NCBI GenBank assembly: GCA_029379225.1
Contig: JAQYWR010000062.1
Coordinates: forward strand, 1 to 36,848
DNA length: 36,848 nucleotides
DNA from: Nostoc sp. S4
GTDB taxonomy: Bacteria; Cyanobacteriota; Cyanobacteriia; Cyanobacteriales; Nostocaceae
Direction: 5' to 3'
Shown here: piece after piece, positions 15,831 to 24,532 of the stretch
How the letters are laid out: each line of letters opens with the position of its first letter
How positions within the stretch are numbered: the first letter of the stretch is position 1
Notes under the pieces: model-generated
Database searches by the model: none
What the model was told of the DNA's origin: nothing
Seen by the model: only the letters and a program-made list of their open reading frames with translations
Position numbers and translations under genes: made by a program

Positions 15831-16179
15831 TTTGTCAGTCGCTAAAGACTTATCATTAAGACCGCAGGTAGGCAAAAAGAGGGTTTCCTGGTTTTTGTAG
15901 CAGTATCAAGCTCACCTGCGATCGCACTAATAATTTTTCACAACTCAAATAGGATTGCTATATCTTACTTCTCAAGAATTAGTTTACAGTAACTTTACTG
16001 GATTCTCATAAAAATAAAGTTAGAATAAACTCTCAAAAAATTTTAAATTAAAACTTTGTGTTTCTATAATAATTAGCTATACACGGTTTTCAGACTTTCA
16101 GGCATATTTTCACAACCTTTAATAGTGAGAGAGTAATTATTTAGAAATTGGGTTATTTAGGCCTCATATCTGATTGTAT

Positions 16180-16261
16180 GACAACATGAATTATATTCCA
16201 TACAATAGGTAAAAGGCGCTCTAGTAAAAGTAAATTAATACTTTTGCTATTACCTGTTGTC
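16180..16261. repeat. 82-nt multi-stem hairpin element
   Basis: Three nested helices can be drawn: gacaac/gttgtc (16180-16185 with 16256-16261), aggtaa/ttacct (16207-16212 with 16250-16255), and agtaaaagta/tacttttgct (16223-16232 with 16239-16248, one G-T pair). The right side is nearly continuous and the left side carries bulges of 21 and 10 nt. It could be a structured RNA or the folded ends of a small transposon-derived element. Confidence 0.4.
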
Positions 16262-16572
16262 AGTAAGCTTATTAGTTGCCCAGGCAAATAAGTTCTCCAA
16301 AACAGATCAGAATAGGAATAAAAAATTGAATTTTAGTTGTGGCAAAATAACTCGATTTTAGGCTTTGTTACAACTAAAAATGTTATGAGCGTTAACGTAG
16401 CTTGCCGCAGGCATCGCTTTTTCATACATCTGGCAATGCGCTGTTCTCAACAGTGCAATAGTTGATGTTGTTTGATAAAACTCACTAGAAAAAATGCCTA
16501 AGACTTAAAGCATTACAAAGACAAATTTTGAGCGCATCTTTATATACCTGGAACAAAATCGGAGTTATTTGA

Positions 16573-19038
16573 ATGGCTACATTTACCGTTACTAACACCA
16601 ACAATAGTGGTGCTGGTTCACTGCGGCAAGCAGTTCTGGATGCCAATGCCCTTACAGGAAGAGACATTATCAACTTTAGTGGAGTGTTTAGTGATGCGAT
16701 CGCTGATACTATAACTCTGACTGGAAGTAGTCTGAGCATTAAAGATAACCTGACTATTCAAGGTACAGGTCGCAGCTTACTAACTATTAATGATGACAGT
16801 GCTTCCCGTGTTTTTAATATTGGTAGTGGTGTGAATGCTACAATCTCCAGCTTGACTATTATTAATAGCTACAACTCAGCAGGAGGAGGGGGTGCTATTT
16901 CTAACAGTGGCAATCTGACGCTGGACAGCATCATTATTAGCGGTAACACTGCCGATAACGGCGGTGGTGTCTACAACTCTGGGACTGTGCGGCTAAACAA
17001 CACCATCATTACTGGTAACACTGCTAATAACAGTGGCGGTGGGATCTACAACACTGGTATCCTCTATGTAGGAGGAAACGGCAACACCATCAGTGGTAAC
17101 GATGCTAATAATGGTGGTGGTGGGATCTACAACACTGGTACTGCAACTGTATATAACACAATTACTGGTAATAATGCAAACTATGGTGGCGGCATCTACA
17201 ATGCTGGTACTCTGACGCTGAGTTATAGCACTATCAGTAGTAATAATGCCGACACCAGTGATGGTGGCGGGATCTACAACTCTAACTCTGGCATCCTGAG
17301 TGTGAGTAACAGCACTATCAATGGTAACTCTGCACAAAGCGGCGGCGGTATCTACAGTAAAGGCACTCTGACAGCAAACAACAGCACTATCACTGATAAC
17401 ATAGTAAACAACGGCTTAGGAGGCGGGATCTACAATGATGGCAATGCGACAATATTGAACAATAGTATTATCAGCAACAACAATGTAGACAATGGCTCGG
17501 GAGGCGGTATCTACAACACTAGCACCCTAACCGTGAGGAACAGCACAATTAATGACAATTCAGTGACAGAATCTGACTACAACTACCGCGATAACAGCTC
17601 AGGAGGAGGTATTTACAATGATGGTACTTTCACGCTAATCGACAGTATTATTATAAACAATTCCTCAAGAGACAATAACGTTTCAAAAGGCGGCGGTATT
17701 TACAATGGTTATGGCACTTTAACTGTAATAAACAGCATCATTAGTGATAACTCACTATCCAGCTTTGCCAGCGAATCAGACTATAACGGCGGCGGTATTT
17801 ATAATGCTTTTGGCTTTGTCACTGTCAAGAATAGCACCATCAGTGATAACTTAGCATACTCCGGTGGCGGTATCTATAATGGTGGCACCTTTACAGTTAG
17901 CGACAGCATCATTACTGAGAACTCAGGAGTATCAGGTGAGTCAAGTGGTACTGGCGGTGGAATTTACAACTCTGGCAGCCTGACAGTGAGCAACAGCACT
18001 ATCAGCGATAATTCAGCGATAGGGCGGTATGGCGCTGTAGGCGGCGGCATTTACAATGATGGCAGCCTAACTGTAAGTAAAAGTACGATCATAGGTAACT
18101 TTGCAAGCTCAGGCGGCGGGGGGATCTACAACAGTGACACTGGCATTGCAACTATGAGTAACAGCACTATCACCGATAACTTGGTGATAACCGAGTTCGG
18201 CGTCAGTGGCGGTGGTATTTTGAATGGCGGTACATTTACAATAATCAATACCACTATTAGTGATAACTCAGTAATTACACGCCTGGCTACGTACAGCTCA
18301 GGAGGCGGTATCTCCAACTATGGTACTCTGACGATAATTAACAGCACTATCAGTGGTAACTCGGCATCAAGCGAAATGAACGATGAGTTTGACTACGGCA
18401 ATTACGGCTTAGGCGGTGGTATCTACAATGATAGTACTGGGATTGTCAAACTTTATAACAGTACTATCAGTGGTAATTCCGCATGGTTTGGCGGCGGTAT
18501 ATACAATGAAGGCACCCTAACTGTCGGCAACAGTACTATCACGCTCAACACTGCTTTCGATCGGGTTAAGATTCTCTATGACGATGGTGGTGGTATCTTC
18601 AATTATGGCACTGCCACGATTAAAAACAGCATCATTGCTGGTAATAACAATAACGCAACTAACTCTACCGACCCGGATGTAGTAGGCGACTTTACCAGCA
18701 ACGGTTTTAACTTGATTGGCAGCCTCAGTGGCAGTACTGGCTTTAATCCTAGCGAACAGCTAAACGTTCCCATCACCAAGGTTCTCGAGCTCAACTTGCA
18801 AAATAACGGCGGTTCAGTCAAAACCCATGCCTTAGTTGCTGGTAGCCCTGCCATCAATGCTGGTAGAAATCAAGATATACCCCCTGATACCACAGATTTA
18901 GACGGTGACGGTAATACCACTGAGCCAATACCCTACGATCAGCGAGGTGTTGGCTTCCCTCGCATTTTTGGTTGCAAAGTGGACATCGGTGCATTTGAGG
19001 CACCCCGATCCAAGAAACATACATTTAATCATTTTTAA
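16573..19038 (+). CDS. Right-handed parallel beta-helix protein with choice-of-anchor Q domain, copy 1
   Basis: The 821 aa product opens with 'MATFTVTNTNNSGAGSLRQA', the CSLREA-like N-terminal signature of many bacterial beta-helix surface proteins. The body consists of about 25 short coils of the pattern 'GGGIYNSGTLTVSNSTISDN', which stack into a right-handed parallel beta-helix as in Chlamydia Pmp-like and pectate-lyase-like proteins. The C-terminus has the choice-of-anchor Q features 'NNGGSVKTHALVAGSPAINA', 'YDQRGVGFPR' and 'VDIGAFEA'. There is no classical signal peptide, so export, if any, uses another route. It probably acts as a surface adhesin or matrix protein. A near copy follows 145 bp downstream. 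Confidence 0.88.
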   Translation: MATFTVTNTNNSGAGSLRQAVLDANALTGRDIINFSGVFSDAIADTITLTGSSLSIKDNLTIQGTGRSLLTINDDSASRVFNIGSGVNATISSLTIINSYNSAGGGGAISNSGNLTLDSIIISGNTADNGGGVYNSGTVRLNNTIITGNTANNSGGGIYNTGILYVGGNGNTISGNDANNGGGGIYNTGTATVYNTITGNNANYGGGIYNAGTLTLSYSTISSNNADTSDGGGIYNSNSGILSVSNSTINGNSAQSGGGIYSKGTLTANNSTITDNIVNNGLGGGIYNDGNATILNNSIISNNNVDNGSGGGIYNTSTLTVRNSTINDNSVTESDYNYRDNSSGGGIYNDGTFTLIDSIIINNSSRDNNVSKGGGIYNGYGTLTVINSIISDNSLSSFASESDYNGGGIYNAFGFVTVKNSTISDNLAYSGGGIYNGGTFTVSDSIITENSGVSGESSGTGGGIYNSGSLTVSNSTISDNSAIGRYGAVGGGIYNDGSLTVSKSTIIGNFASSGGGGIYNSDTGIATMSNSTITDNLVITEFGVSGGGILNGGTFTIINTTISDNSVITRLATYSSGGGISNYGTLTIINSTISGNSASSEMNDEFDYGNYGLGGGIYNDSTGIVKLYNSTISGNSAWFGGGIYNEGTLTVGNSTITLNTAFDRVKILYDDGGGIFNYGTATIKNSIIAGNNNNATNSTDPDVVGDFTSNGFNLIGSLSGSTGFNPSEQLNVPITKVLELNLQNNGGSVKTHALVAGSPAINAGRNQDIPPDTTDLDGDGNTTEPIPYDQRGVGFPRIFGCKVDIGAFEAPRSKKHTFNHF

Positions 19039-19182
19039 GTTTTTTTGTGGGGTGCGTTAGGTTACATTTCTAAAATTCATTTTCAAGTGCTCAGTTAATA
19101 ATAAATCCAAAACTTGTAGCAGTACAAGCACTAGCGTTGAGTGCAATCTTCATATACCTGAAACAAAATCGGAGTTATTTGA

Positions 19183-21582
19183 ATGGCTACATTTACCGTC
19201 ACTAACACCAACAATAGTGGTGCTGGTTCACTGCGGCAGGCAGTTCTGGATGCCAATGCCCTTACAGGAAGAGACATTATCAACTTTAGTGGACTATTTA
19301 GTGATAAGATACCCGATACCATCAGTCTGAGTGGAAGTAGTCTGAGCATTACAGATAACCTGACTATTCAAGGTACAGGTCGCAGCTTACTAACTATTAA
19401 TGATGACAGCGCCAACCGTGTTTTTGATATTAGTAGTGGTGTTCGTGTTACAATCTCCGGTTTGACTATTACCAATAGATACAAATCAGGAGAAGGAGGT
19501 GGTGCCATTTTGAACAGCGGGAATTTAACGCTGGACAGCATCATTATTAGGGGTAACACTGCGGACAAGGGCGGTGGTATCTACAACAGTGGTACTCTGA
19601 GGACGAACAACACCATTATCAATGGTAACATTGCTAACCACGGTGGTGGTGGGATCTACAACACTGGTATCCTCTATGTAGGAGGAAACGGTAACACCAT
19701 TAGTGGCAACAAAGGCGGCGGTCTGTTCAACTCTGGGACTGCAACTGTATACGCCACAGTCACTAATAACACTGGCGGCGGCATCGATAACTATGGCACT
19801 CTGACACTGAGTTCTAGCAATATCAGTGGTAATGCCAGCACCTACTCTGGCGGCGGGATCTACAACTCTTACTTTGGCATCCTGAGTGTGAGTAACAGCA
19901 CTATCAATGGTAACTCTGCACAAAGCGGCGGCGGTATCTACAATGATGGCGCTCTGACGGTAAACAACAGCACCATCACTAATAACATTGTAAACAATGG
20001 CTTAGGAGGCGGTATCTACAACTTTGGTGATAGGGCAGTATTGAACAATAGTATTATCAGCAACAACAATGTAAACAGTGGCTTAGGAGGCGGCATCTAC
20101 AACTCTTCTAATCGCACCCTAACCATAAGAAATAGTAATATTAGTGATAATTCAGTGAAAGATGTGAATTCCACTAACATAGATACTGAAGGAGGGGGTA
20201 TTTACAATGACGGTACTCTGACGCTAATAGAAAGTATTATTAATAACAATTCCTTAGAAGACTACAACAGCTATACAAAAGGCAGCGGTATCTACAATGA
20301 TGATTATAGCAACCTAACTGTAATAAGCAGCACCATCAGTGGTAACTCGCAATATAGTTACACTGAATCAAACTACGACGGCGGCGGTATTTATAATGCT
20401 TCTGGCTTTGTCACCGTCAAGAATAGCACCATCAGTGATAACTCGGCATACTCCGGCGGCGGTATCTATAATGGTGGCAACTTTATAGTTAGCGACAGCA
20501 TCATTACTGAGAACTCGGCATCAAGCGAAGGCGGTGGGATTTACAACTCTGGCAGTCTTACAGTGAGCAATAGCACTATCAGCGACAATTCCGCGACAGG
20601 GTTCGTCGGCTATATAGGCGGGGGGGGTATCTTCAACTCTGGCACCCTAACTGTAAGAAAAAGTATGATCGTAGGTAACTCGGCAAGCTCATACGGTGGG
20701 GGGATCTATAACAGCGGCGTTGCAACTGTGAGCAATAGCACTATCAGCGATAACTTGGTGAGGACCGAGTTTTACGCCAATGGCGGTGGTATTTATAATG
20801 GTGGCACTCTCACACTGATTAACAGCACCATCAGTGGCAACACGGTAAATACATATACTGAGGTATACAGCTATGGAGGTGGTATCTACAACCGTGGTAC
20901 TCTGACGATACTTAACAGCACTATCAATGATAACTCGGTATCAAGCCCTAGTAATGATGAGCTTTTCTACGGTGATTATGCTTTAGGCGGTGGTATCTAC
21001 AATGAGAGTACTGGGATTGTCAAACTTTATAACAGTACTATCAGTGGTAATTCTGCATGGTTTGGCGGCGGTATATACAATAAAGGCACCCTGACTGTCG
21101 GCAACAGCACTATCACGCTCAACACTGCTTTTGATCGGGTTAAGATTCTCTATAACAATGGTGGTGGTATCTTCAATTATGGCACCGCCACGATTAAAAA
21201 CAGCATCATTGCTGGTAATAACAATAACGCAACTAACTCTACCGACCCGGATGTAGTAGGCGACTTTACCAGCAACGGTTTTAACTTGATTGGCAGCCTC
21301 AGTGGCAGTACTGGCTTTAATCCTAGCGAACAGCTAAACGTTCCGATTGCAGATGTTCTCGAGCTCAACTTGCAAAATAACGGCGGTTCAGTTAACACCC
21401 ATGCCTTAGTTGCTGGTAGCCCTGCCATTAACGCTGGCAACAATCAAGATATACCTACCGATACCACAGACTTAGACGGTGACGGTAATACCACTGAGCC
21501 AATACCCTATGATCAGCGGGGTGTTGGCTTCCGTCGCATCTTGGGTTGTAAAGTGGACATTGGTGCATTTGAGGCAGCTTAA
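19183..21582 (+). CDS. Right-handed parallel beta-helix protein with choice-of-anchor Q domain, copy 2
   Basis: The 799 aa product is a tandem paralogue of the preceding protein, with the same N-terminal 'TFTVTNTNNSGAGSLRQAVL', the same GGGIYN coil repeats and the same C-terminal 'NNGGSVNTHALVAGSPAINA' and 'DIGAFEAA' end. The gene also shares its ribosome-binding leader with copy 1 ('acaaaatcggagttatttg' just before each ATG). Nucleotide identity is highest at the two ends and lower in the middle, where whole coils differ in sequence and length. The final residues differ: copy 1 ends with an extra 'PRSKKHTFNHF' tail, while copy 2 stops after 'EAA'. Function as for copy 1. Confidence 0.88.
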   Translation: MATFTVTNTNNSGAGSLRQAVLDANALTGRDIINFSGLFSDKIPDTISLSGSSLSITDNLTIQGTGRSLLTINDDSANRVFDISSGVRVTISGLTITNRYKSGEGGGAILNSGNLTLDSIIIRGNTADKGGGIYNSGTLRTNNTIINGNIANHGGGGIYNTGILYVGGNGNTISGNKGGGLFNSGTATVYATVTNNTGGGIDNYGTLTLSSSNISGNASTYSGGGIYNSYFGILSVSNSTINGNSAQSGGGIYNDGALTVNNSTITNNIVNNGLGGGIYNFGDRAVLNNSIISNNNVNSGLGGGIYNSSNRTLTIRNSNISDNSVKDVNSTNIDTEGGGIYNDGTLTLIESIINNNSLEDYNSYTKGSGIYNDDYSNLTVISSTISGNSQYSYTESNYDGGGIYNASGFVTVKNSTISDNSAYSGGGIYNGGNFIVSDSIITENSASSEGGGIYNSGSLTVSNSTISDNSATGFVGYIGGGGIFNSGTLTVRKSMIVGNSASSYGGGIYNSGVATVSNSTISDNLVRTEFYANGGGIYNGGTLTLINSTISGNTVNTYTEVYSYGGGIYNRGTLTILNSTINDNSVSSPSNDELFYGDYALGGGIYNESTGIVKLYNSTISGNSAWFGGGIYNKGTLTVGNSTITLNTAFDRVKILYNNGGGIFNYGTATIKNSIIAGNNNNATNSTDPDVVGDFTSNGFNLIGSLSGSTGFNPSEQLNVPIADVLELNLQNNGGSVNTHALVAGSPAINAGNNQDIPTDTTDLDGDGNTTEPIPYDQRGVGFRRILGCKVDIGAFEAA

Positions 21583-21706
21583 TCTTAAGAAACGTACATT
21601 TAATCACTTATAATTTTTGATTTTGCTACAACTCAACAAATGCCTAATTAAAGTTGGGTTAAGCCAAACATAACCCAACAACGTCTGTTGTGACCTGCTT
21701 TTTACC

Positions 21707-21970
21707 TCAAGCCACTTCTCGCAATTGTGAGGGCACACTCACCTCTGGAAATGAAAGTGAGAGTTGTTCGGCTTGAGGTATCGCAGCTTGTTCTAACACT
21801 TGAACTTCGATATTTACACTCACCAAATAACTACCTGTATCTGCACCAACGGCTTCGGCAATTAATTTAGCAATGTCCGGGCGCTTGGCTGTCAGTGGGT
21901 CACGTAATATGCACCGATCCCATTCATGCTTGGCAGTCGGATTGAGGTTGAGAATATAATGCTTCATCAT
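21707..21970 (-). CDS. Small hypothetical protein
   Basis: The 87 aa product is not recognised. It is soluble, with a mixed alpha/beta pattern ('KHYILNLNPTAKHEWDRCIL', 'DIAKLIAEAVGADTGSYLVS', 'VNIEVQVLEQ') and a Ser/Pro-rich tail. Two adjacent ATG codons at 21970 and 21967 could start it; 'aaagggttag' upstream is a weak ribosome binding site. The leader and -10 region resemble those of the 123-aa gene at 15106-15477, although the proteins are not related. It is convergent with the beta-helix gene copy 2. Confidence 0.65.
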   Translation of the reverse strand: MMKHYILNLNPTAKHEWDRCILRDPLTAKRPDIAKLIAEAVGADTGSYLVSVNIEVQVLEQAAIPQAEQLSLSFPEVSVPSQLREVA

Positions 21971-22037
21971 CGAACTAACCCTTTAACCCATCTTCTGGAA
22001 GGTTTTCACACAGCCGTTATGCCTTTGGCTAGGCTTT

Positions 22038-22058
22038 GTGAATGCTATCTATATTATA
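22038..22058 (-). promoter_or_regulatory. Promoter -10 and shared leader motif of the 87-aa gene
   Basis: On the minus strand TATAAT (22053-22058) is followed by 'atagatagcattcac' and then 'aaagcctag'. This block corresponds to that at 15587-15609, with the -10 box to 'gcattcac' spacing shorter by 2 nt. Confidence 0.5.
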
Positions 22059-22313
22059 GTATATTTGTACTAATTTGGGAATTGGGTATAGGACAAAGAC
22101 CATTGGAAGTGTTGACTGTTGAGAGCCAGTTGCTACCCTGCGGGTTCCGCGTTAGCGGTACAAGCCTCTTAACCCATCCAATGCACTGGCTTCTATGAAC
22201 AGAGGAGGTTCCCCCCTCTCTTCCCACACTCCCCACACTTCCCTATCTCCTCATCTCCCCATCTCCCCACAGAGGAGTTATTCTCCCCTCTGTCGTCCCT
22301 CTGCTCCCTATTC

Positions 22314-24143
22314 CTAATTACCTTTGCCGTTACCTTGGTAATTTAAGAATTGATCGTCATTGACCCAAATCGCTTGTTGAGGTACAGAAATAGAAATTCC
22401 AGCTTCGTCTAGGGCGATTTTCAGACGACGGCGAAACTCCCGTGCTACATCCCATTGTTTAAGAGGCTGTGTTTTAATCCAGACACGAATAATCAAACCG
22501 CGATCGCCAAATTGATCTATTCCCAAAACTTGCGGTGATTCTAACATTTGAGGCTGCCATTGCTGTTCTTGACTCATCTTGTCTGCAACAGTTGCAATTA
22601 ACTTCAAAGCCTCTTCCGTATCAGCTTGGTAAGCAATAGGAATTGTTAAATCGGCTCGCGACCAACGACTAGAAAGATTAGCAACAACTTTAATTTCACT
22701 ATTGGGAATCGTGATTAAACGCCCTTCTGAATCCCGCACTTGGGTCATCCGCAGATTCAAATTTTCTACTAAGCCTCCCACGTTTCCGACATTAATCACA
22801 TCGCCTAAAGCGTACTGGTCTTCTATGATGATTAAGAAACCGTTAATCGCATCTTTAATCAAGTTTTGCGAAGCTAAGGACACAGCAACACCCACTAAAC
22901 TAGCACCAGCAAGTAAGGGAACGATGTCTATGCCTAAGGAAACCAAAGCTAGTAAGATGCCAATTCCCACCCAGATAATTGTAGCAATACTTTTAGTCAC
23001 ACCAGAGAATGTGGAAACTCGCAATTGCAGACGTACCGAGGCTTCTGGGGTCAGGAAAGCACCACTGCTAATCAGAGTGGAGGCGAAGCGGTCAATCAAG
23101 GCGTAGCTGAGACGGATAGCCACATAAGTTACCAATACCACGAAACCTAATCGCAGTGGAAATTGGGCAGCATTGAGAATCGCCACCTGAAATCCTCGCG
23201 TGTAGGGAAATAAACCCAAGATAAAGAAACTTCCACCTGCCCAAATTGCTGCTTGAGTTAGCTGGAACAATCGCCTCTTGGCTTCTTGCAGATGTCGGTG
23301 TTGCCGTTGACTTAGTTGTGTTGTAATTGGTTGCCCTGCCGCGGAAGTTGGAGAGTCTAAGAGTCCGTTTTCGGCTTGGGAGGTAACATCTGAATTCTTT
23401 TTGGAACGTCGCTGCCAGGTATATACTCCGCAACTTATGACAATCATTGCCAGTCCGCTAGCCGCAGCAATTTTACCTTGGTCGATTAAAAATTGAGTTC
23501 GTCTCTCTTGTTTTGCCTGTTGTAAGTCTTCTTGTAAGGAGTCAGCAATTTGATTTGCTGATGTCGATATATCTACCTGTCGCAGTCCAGCATCTTCAGA
23601 AGTAATGGTCATTAAATACTGGTCGTTGACATAAATTACTGGTAATTCGTTTACTTTGCGAACTTCTACCTTAACTTGCGTCTTTGCTGGTGACTGAAAG
23701 TAATTTTGGGCGATTGTCTCCAATTTCTTTTGGATATCTTCTGAACGTTCAGGAAAGTTGGTTCTTGATGCGGCTATTTGAAATAAGCGACGACCATCCA
23801 AATAAATCCAGCCGGAAACAATTCTATTATTGAAATCATTGTTCACAGCGCTGGGAGCTTGTAACTGAGGTAAAAAAGGAATCTGGGCGGTGGCTTTTGG
23901 GACAGATACAATGGTTATAGCCATTGAACCGGCGATCGCCATGATTACATTCCCACCTAAGCGACCTTTGGGTAACACATTCCTTTTAGACAAGTGGGAC
24001 GCTTGATTGGAAGCCTCCAAATGTAGCACAGGCTTGGTGATGTTGCTGAGGTATGTTCCTGCTGAAAATACCTGTTGCTTTGAACCTTTAGCAAAGCTGG
24101 GCAACACAACTCCCTTGACAACCGCCAAAAATTGAAAGCGCAC
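22314..24143 (-). CDS. MscS family mechanosensitive ion channel
   Basis: The 609 aa product has a periplasmic-type N-terminal region, several membrane helices and a C-terminal MscS core. Membrane segments are visible at about 218-238 ('IAAASGLAMIVISCGVYTW'), near 'AAIWAGGSFFILGLFPY', 'LRLGFVVLVTYVAIRLSYAL' and 'IIWVGIGILLALVSLGIDIV'. The pore helix TM3 follows as 'PLLAGASLVGVAVSLASQNL', then the beta domain 'GDVINVGNVGGLVENLNLRM' and 'IPNSEI'. Such channels release solutes on hypo-osmotic shock. The start is uncertain: an internal ATG at 23942 (residue 68) would begin a normal signal peptide, 'MAIAGSMAITIVSVPKATA', and has GGTGGGA upstream, so the first 67 residues may not be translated. Cyanobacterial homologues often carry such long N-termini. 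Confidence 0.88.
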   Translation of the reverse strand: MRFQFLAVVKGVVLPSFAKGSKQQVFSAGTYLSNITKPVLHLEASNQASHLSKRNVLPKGRLGGNVIMAIAGSMAITIVSVPKATAQIPFLPQLQAPSAVNNDFNNRIVSGWIYLDGRRLFQIAASRTNFPERSEDIQKKLETIAQNYFQSPAKTQVKVEVRKVNELPVIYVNDQYLMTITSEDAGLRQVDISTSANQIADSLQEDLQQAKQERRTQFLIDQGKIAAASGLAMIVISCGVYTWQRRSKKNSDVTSQAENGLLDSPTSAAGQPITTQLSQRQHRHLQEAKRRLFQLTQAAIWAGGSFFILGLFPYTRGFQVAILNAAQFPLRLGFVVLVTYVAIRLSYALIDRFASTLISSGAFLTPEASVRLQLRVSTFSGVTKSIATIIWVGIGILLALVSLGIDIVPLLAGASLVGVAVSLASQNLIKDAINGFLIIIEDQYALGDVINVGNVGGLVENLNLRMTQVRDSEGRLITIPNSEIKVVANLSSRWSRADLTIPIAYQADTEEALKLIATVADKMSQEQQWQPQMLESPQVLGIDQFGDRGLIIRVWIKTQPLKQWDVAREFRRRLKIALDEAGISISVPQQAIWVNDDQFLNYQGNGKGN

Positions 24144-24532
24144 TCAAACACCTCCTTGAGCAAAATTTACTGTTGACTACTTCTACAACCATCCTCTTCA
24201 TTTAATTTGGGTAAATGTACCTACCTAAAGTTAAGTATTTCTCTTTCAATCATGAAATTTTGATGTTTTTTCGATAATTATCTCTCATTAGAGAGATGAC
24301 ATTGTACTTATAATGAGCAAATAAGGCTGATAAGAGTCTTACTCTTACCAAAGATAAAACAAAAAGGAAAAAGCTGGAGATGAAGTTGACATTAGACAAA
24401 TCAAACGTCAAGCTAGTTCTGAGGACTCTTGACTAGTAATTTGCTTTCTTTCAAGCAAAAATAGCCAGTCGTAGAATAACCTAGTAAAGTGCGTAGATTT
24501 TACGTAATTTCAAACTTTTGAGGTAACTTTTG
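24144..24532. promoter_or_regulatory. Divergent regulatory region of mscS-like gene and ahcY
   Basis: A plausible ahcY promoter is TATAAT at 24309-24314. The region 24280-24297 is an 18-bp palindrome, 'atctctc-atta-gagagat', lying where the -35 box would be and so a candidate operator. The leader from there to the ATG is about 215 nt and contains no recognised riboswitch. The minus-strand channel promoter is also expected here but was not identified. Confidence 0.4.

Larger units (their letters stand above)
15478..16572. other. Long non-coding region holding promoter, candidate RNA and structured hairpin
   Basis: This 1.1 kb gap carries, in order: the leader and promoter of the minus-strand 123-aa gene (to about 15615), candidate structured RNA copy A (15704-15830), an 82-nt folded element (16180-16261), a dispersed Nostoc-type palindromic string at about 16388-16421 ('gttaacgtagcttgccgcaggcatcgc'), and the leader of the first beta-helix gene (16535-16572). 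No protein gene is seen. Confidence 0.5.

Noticed and set aside
16993..17337. Minus-strand frames inside the beta-helix genes (also 19525-19923 and others)
   Set aside because: The regular coil repeats keep the antisense frames open; the real proteins are the plus-strand ones, which show clear domain signatures.
24481..24532. SAH-type riboswitch before ahcY
   Set aside because: The short stretch before the start codon forms only a trivial hairpin and I could not match it to the known SAH riboswitch core.
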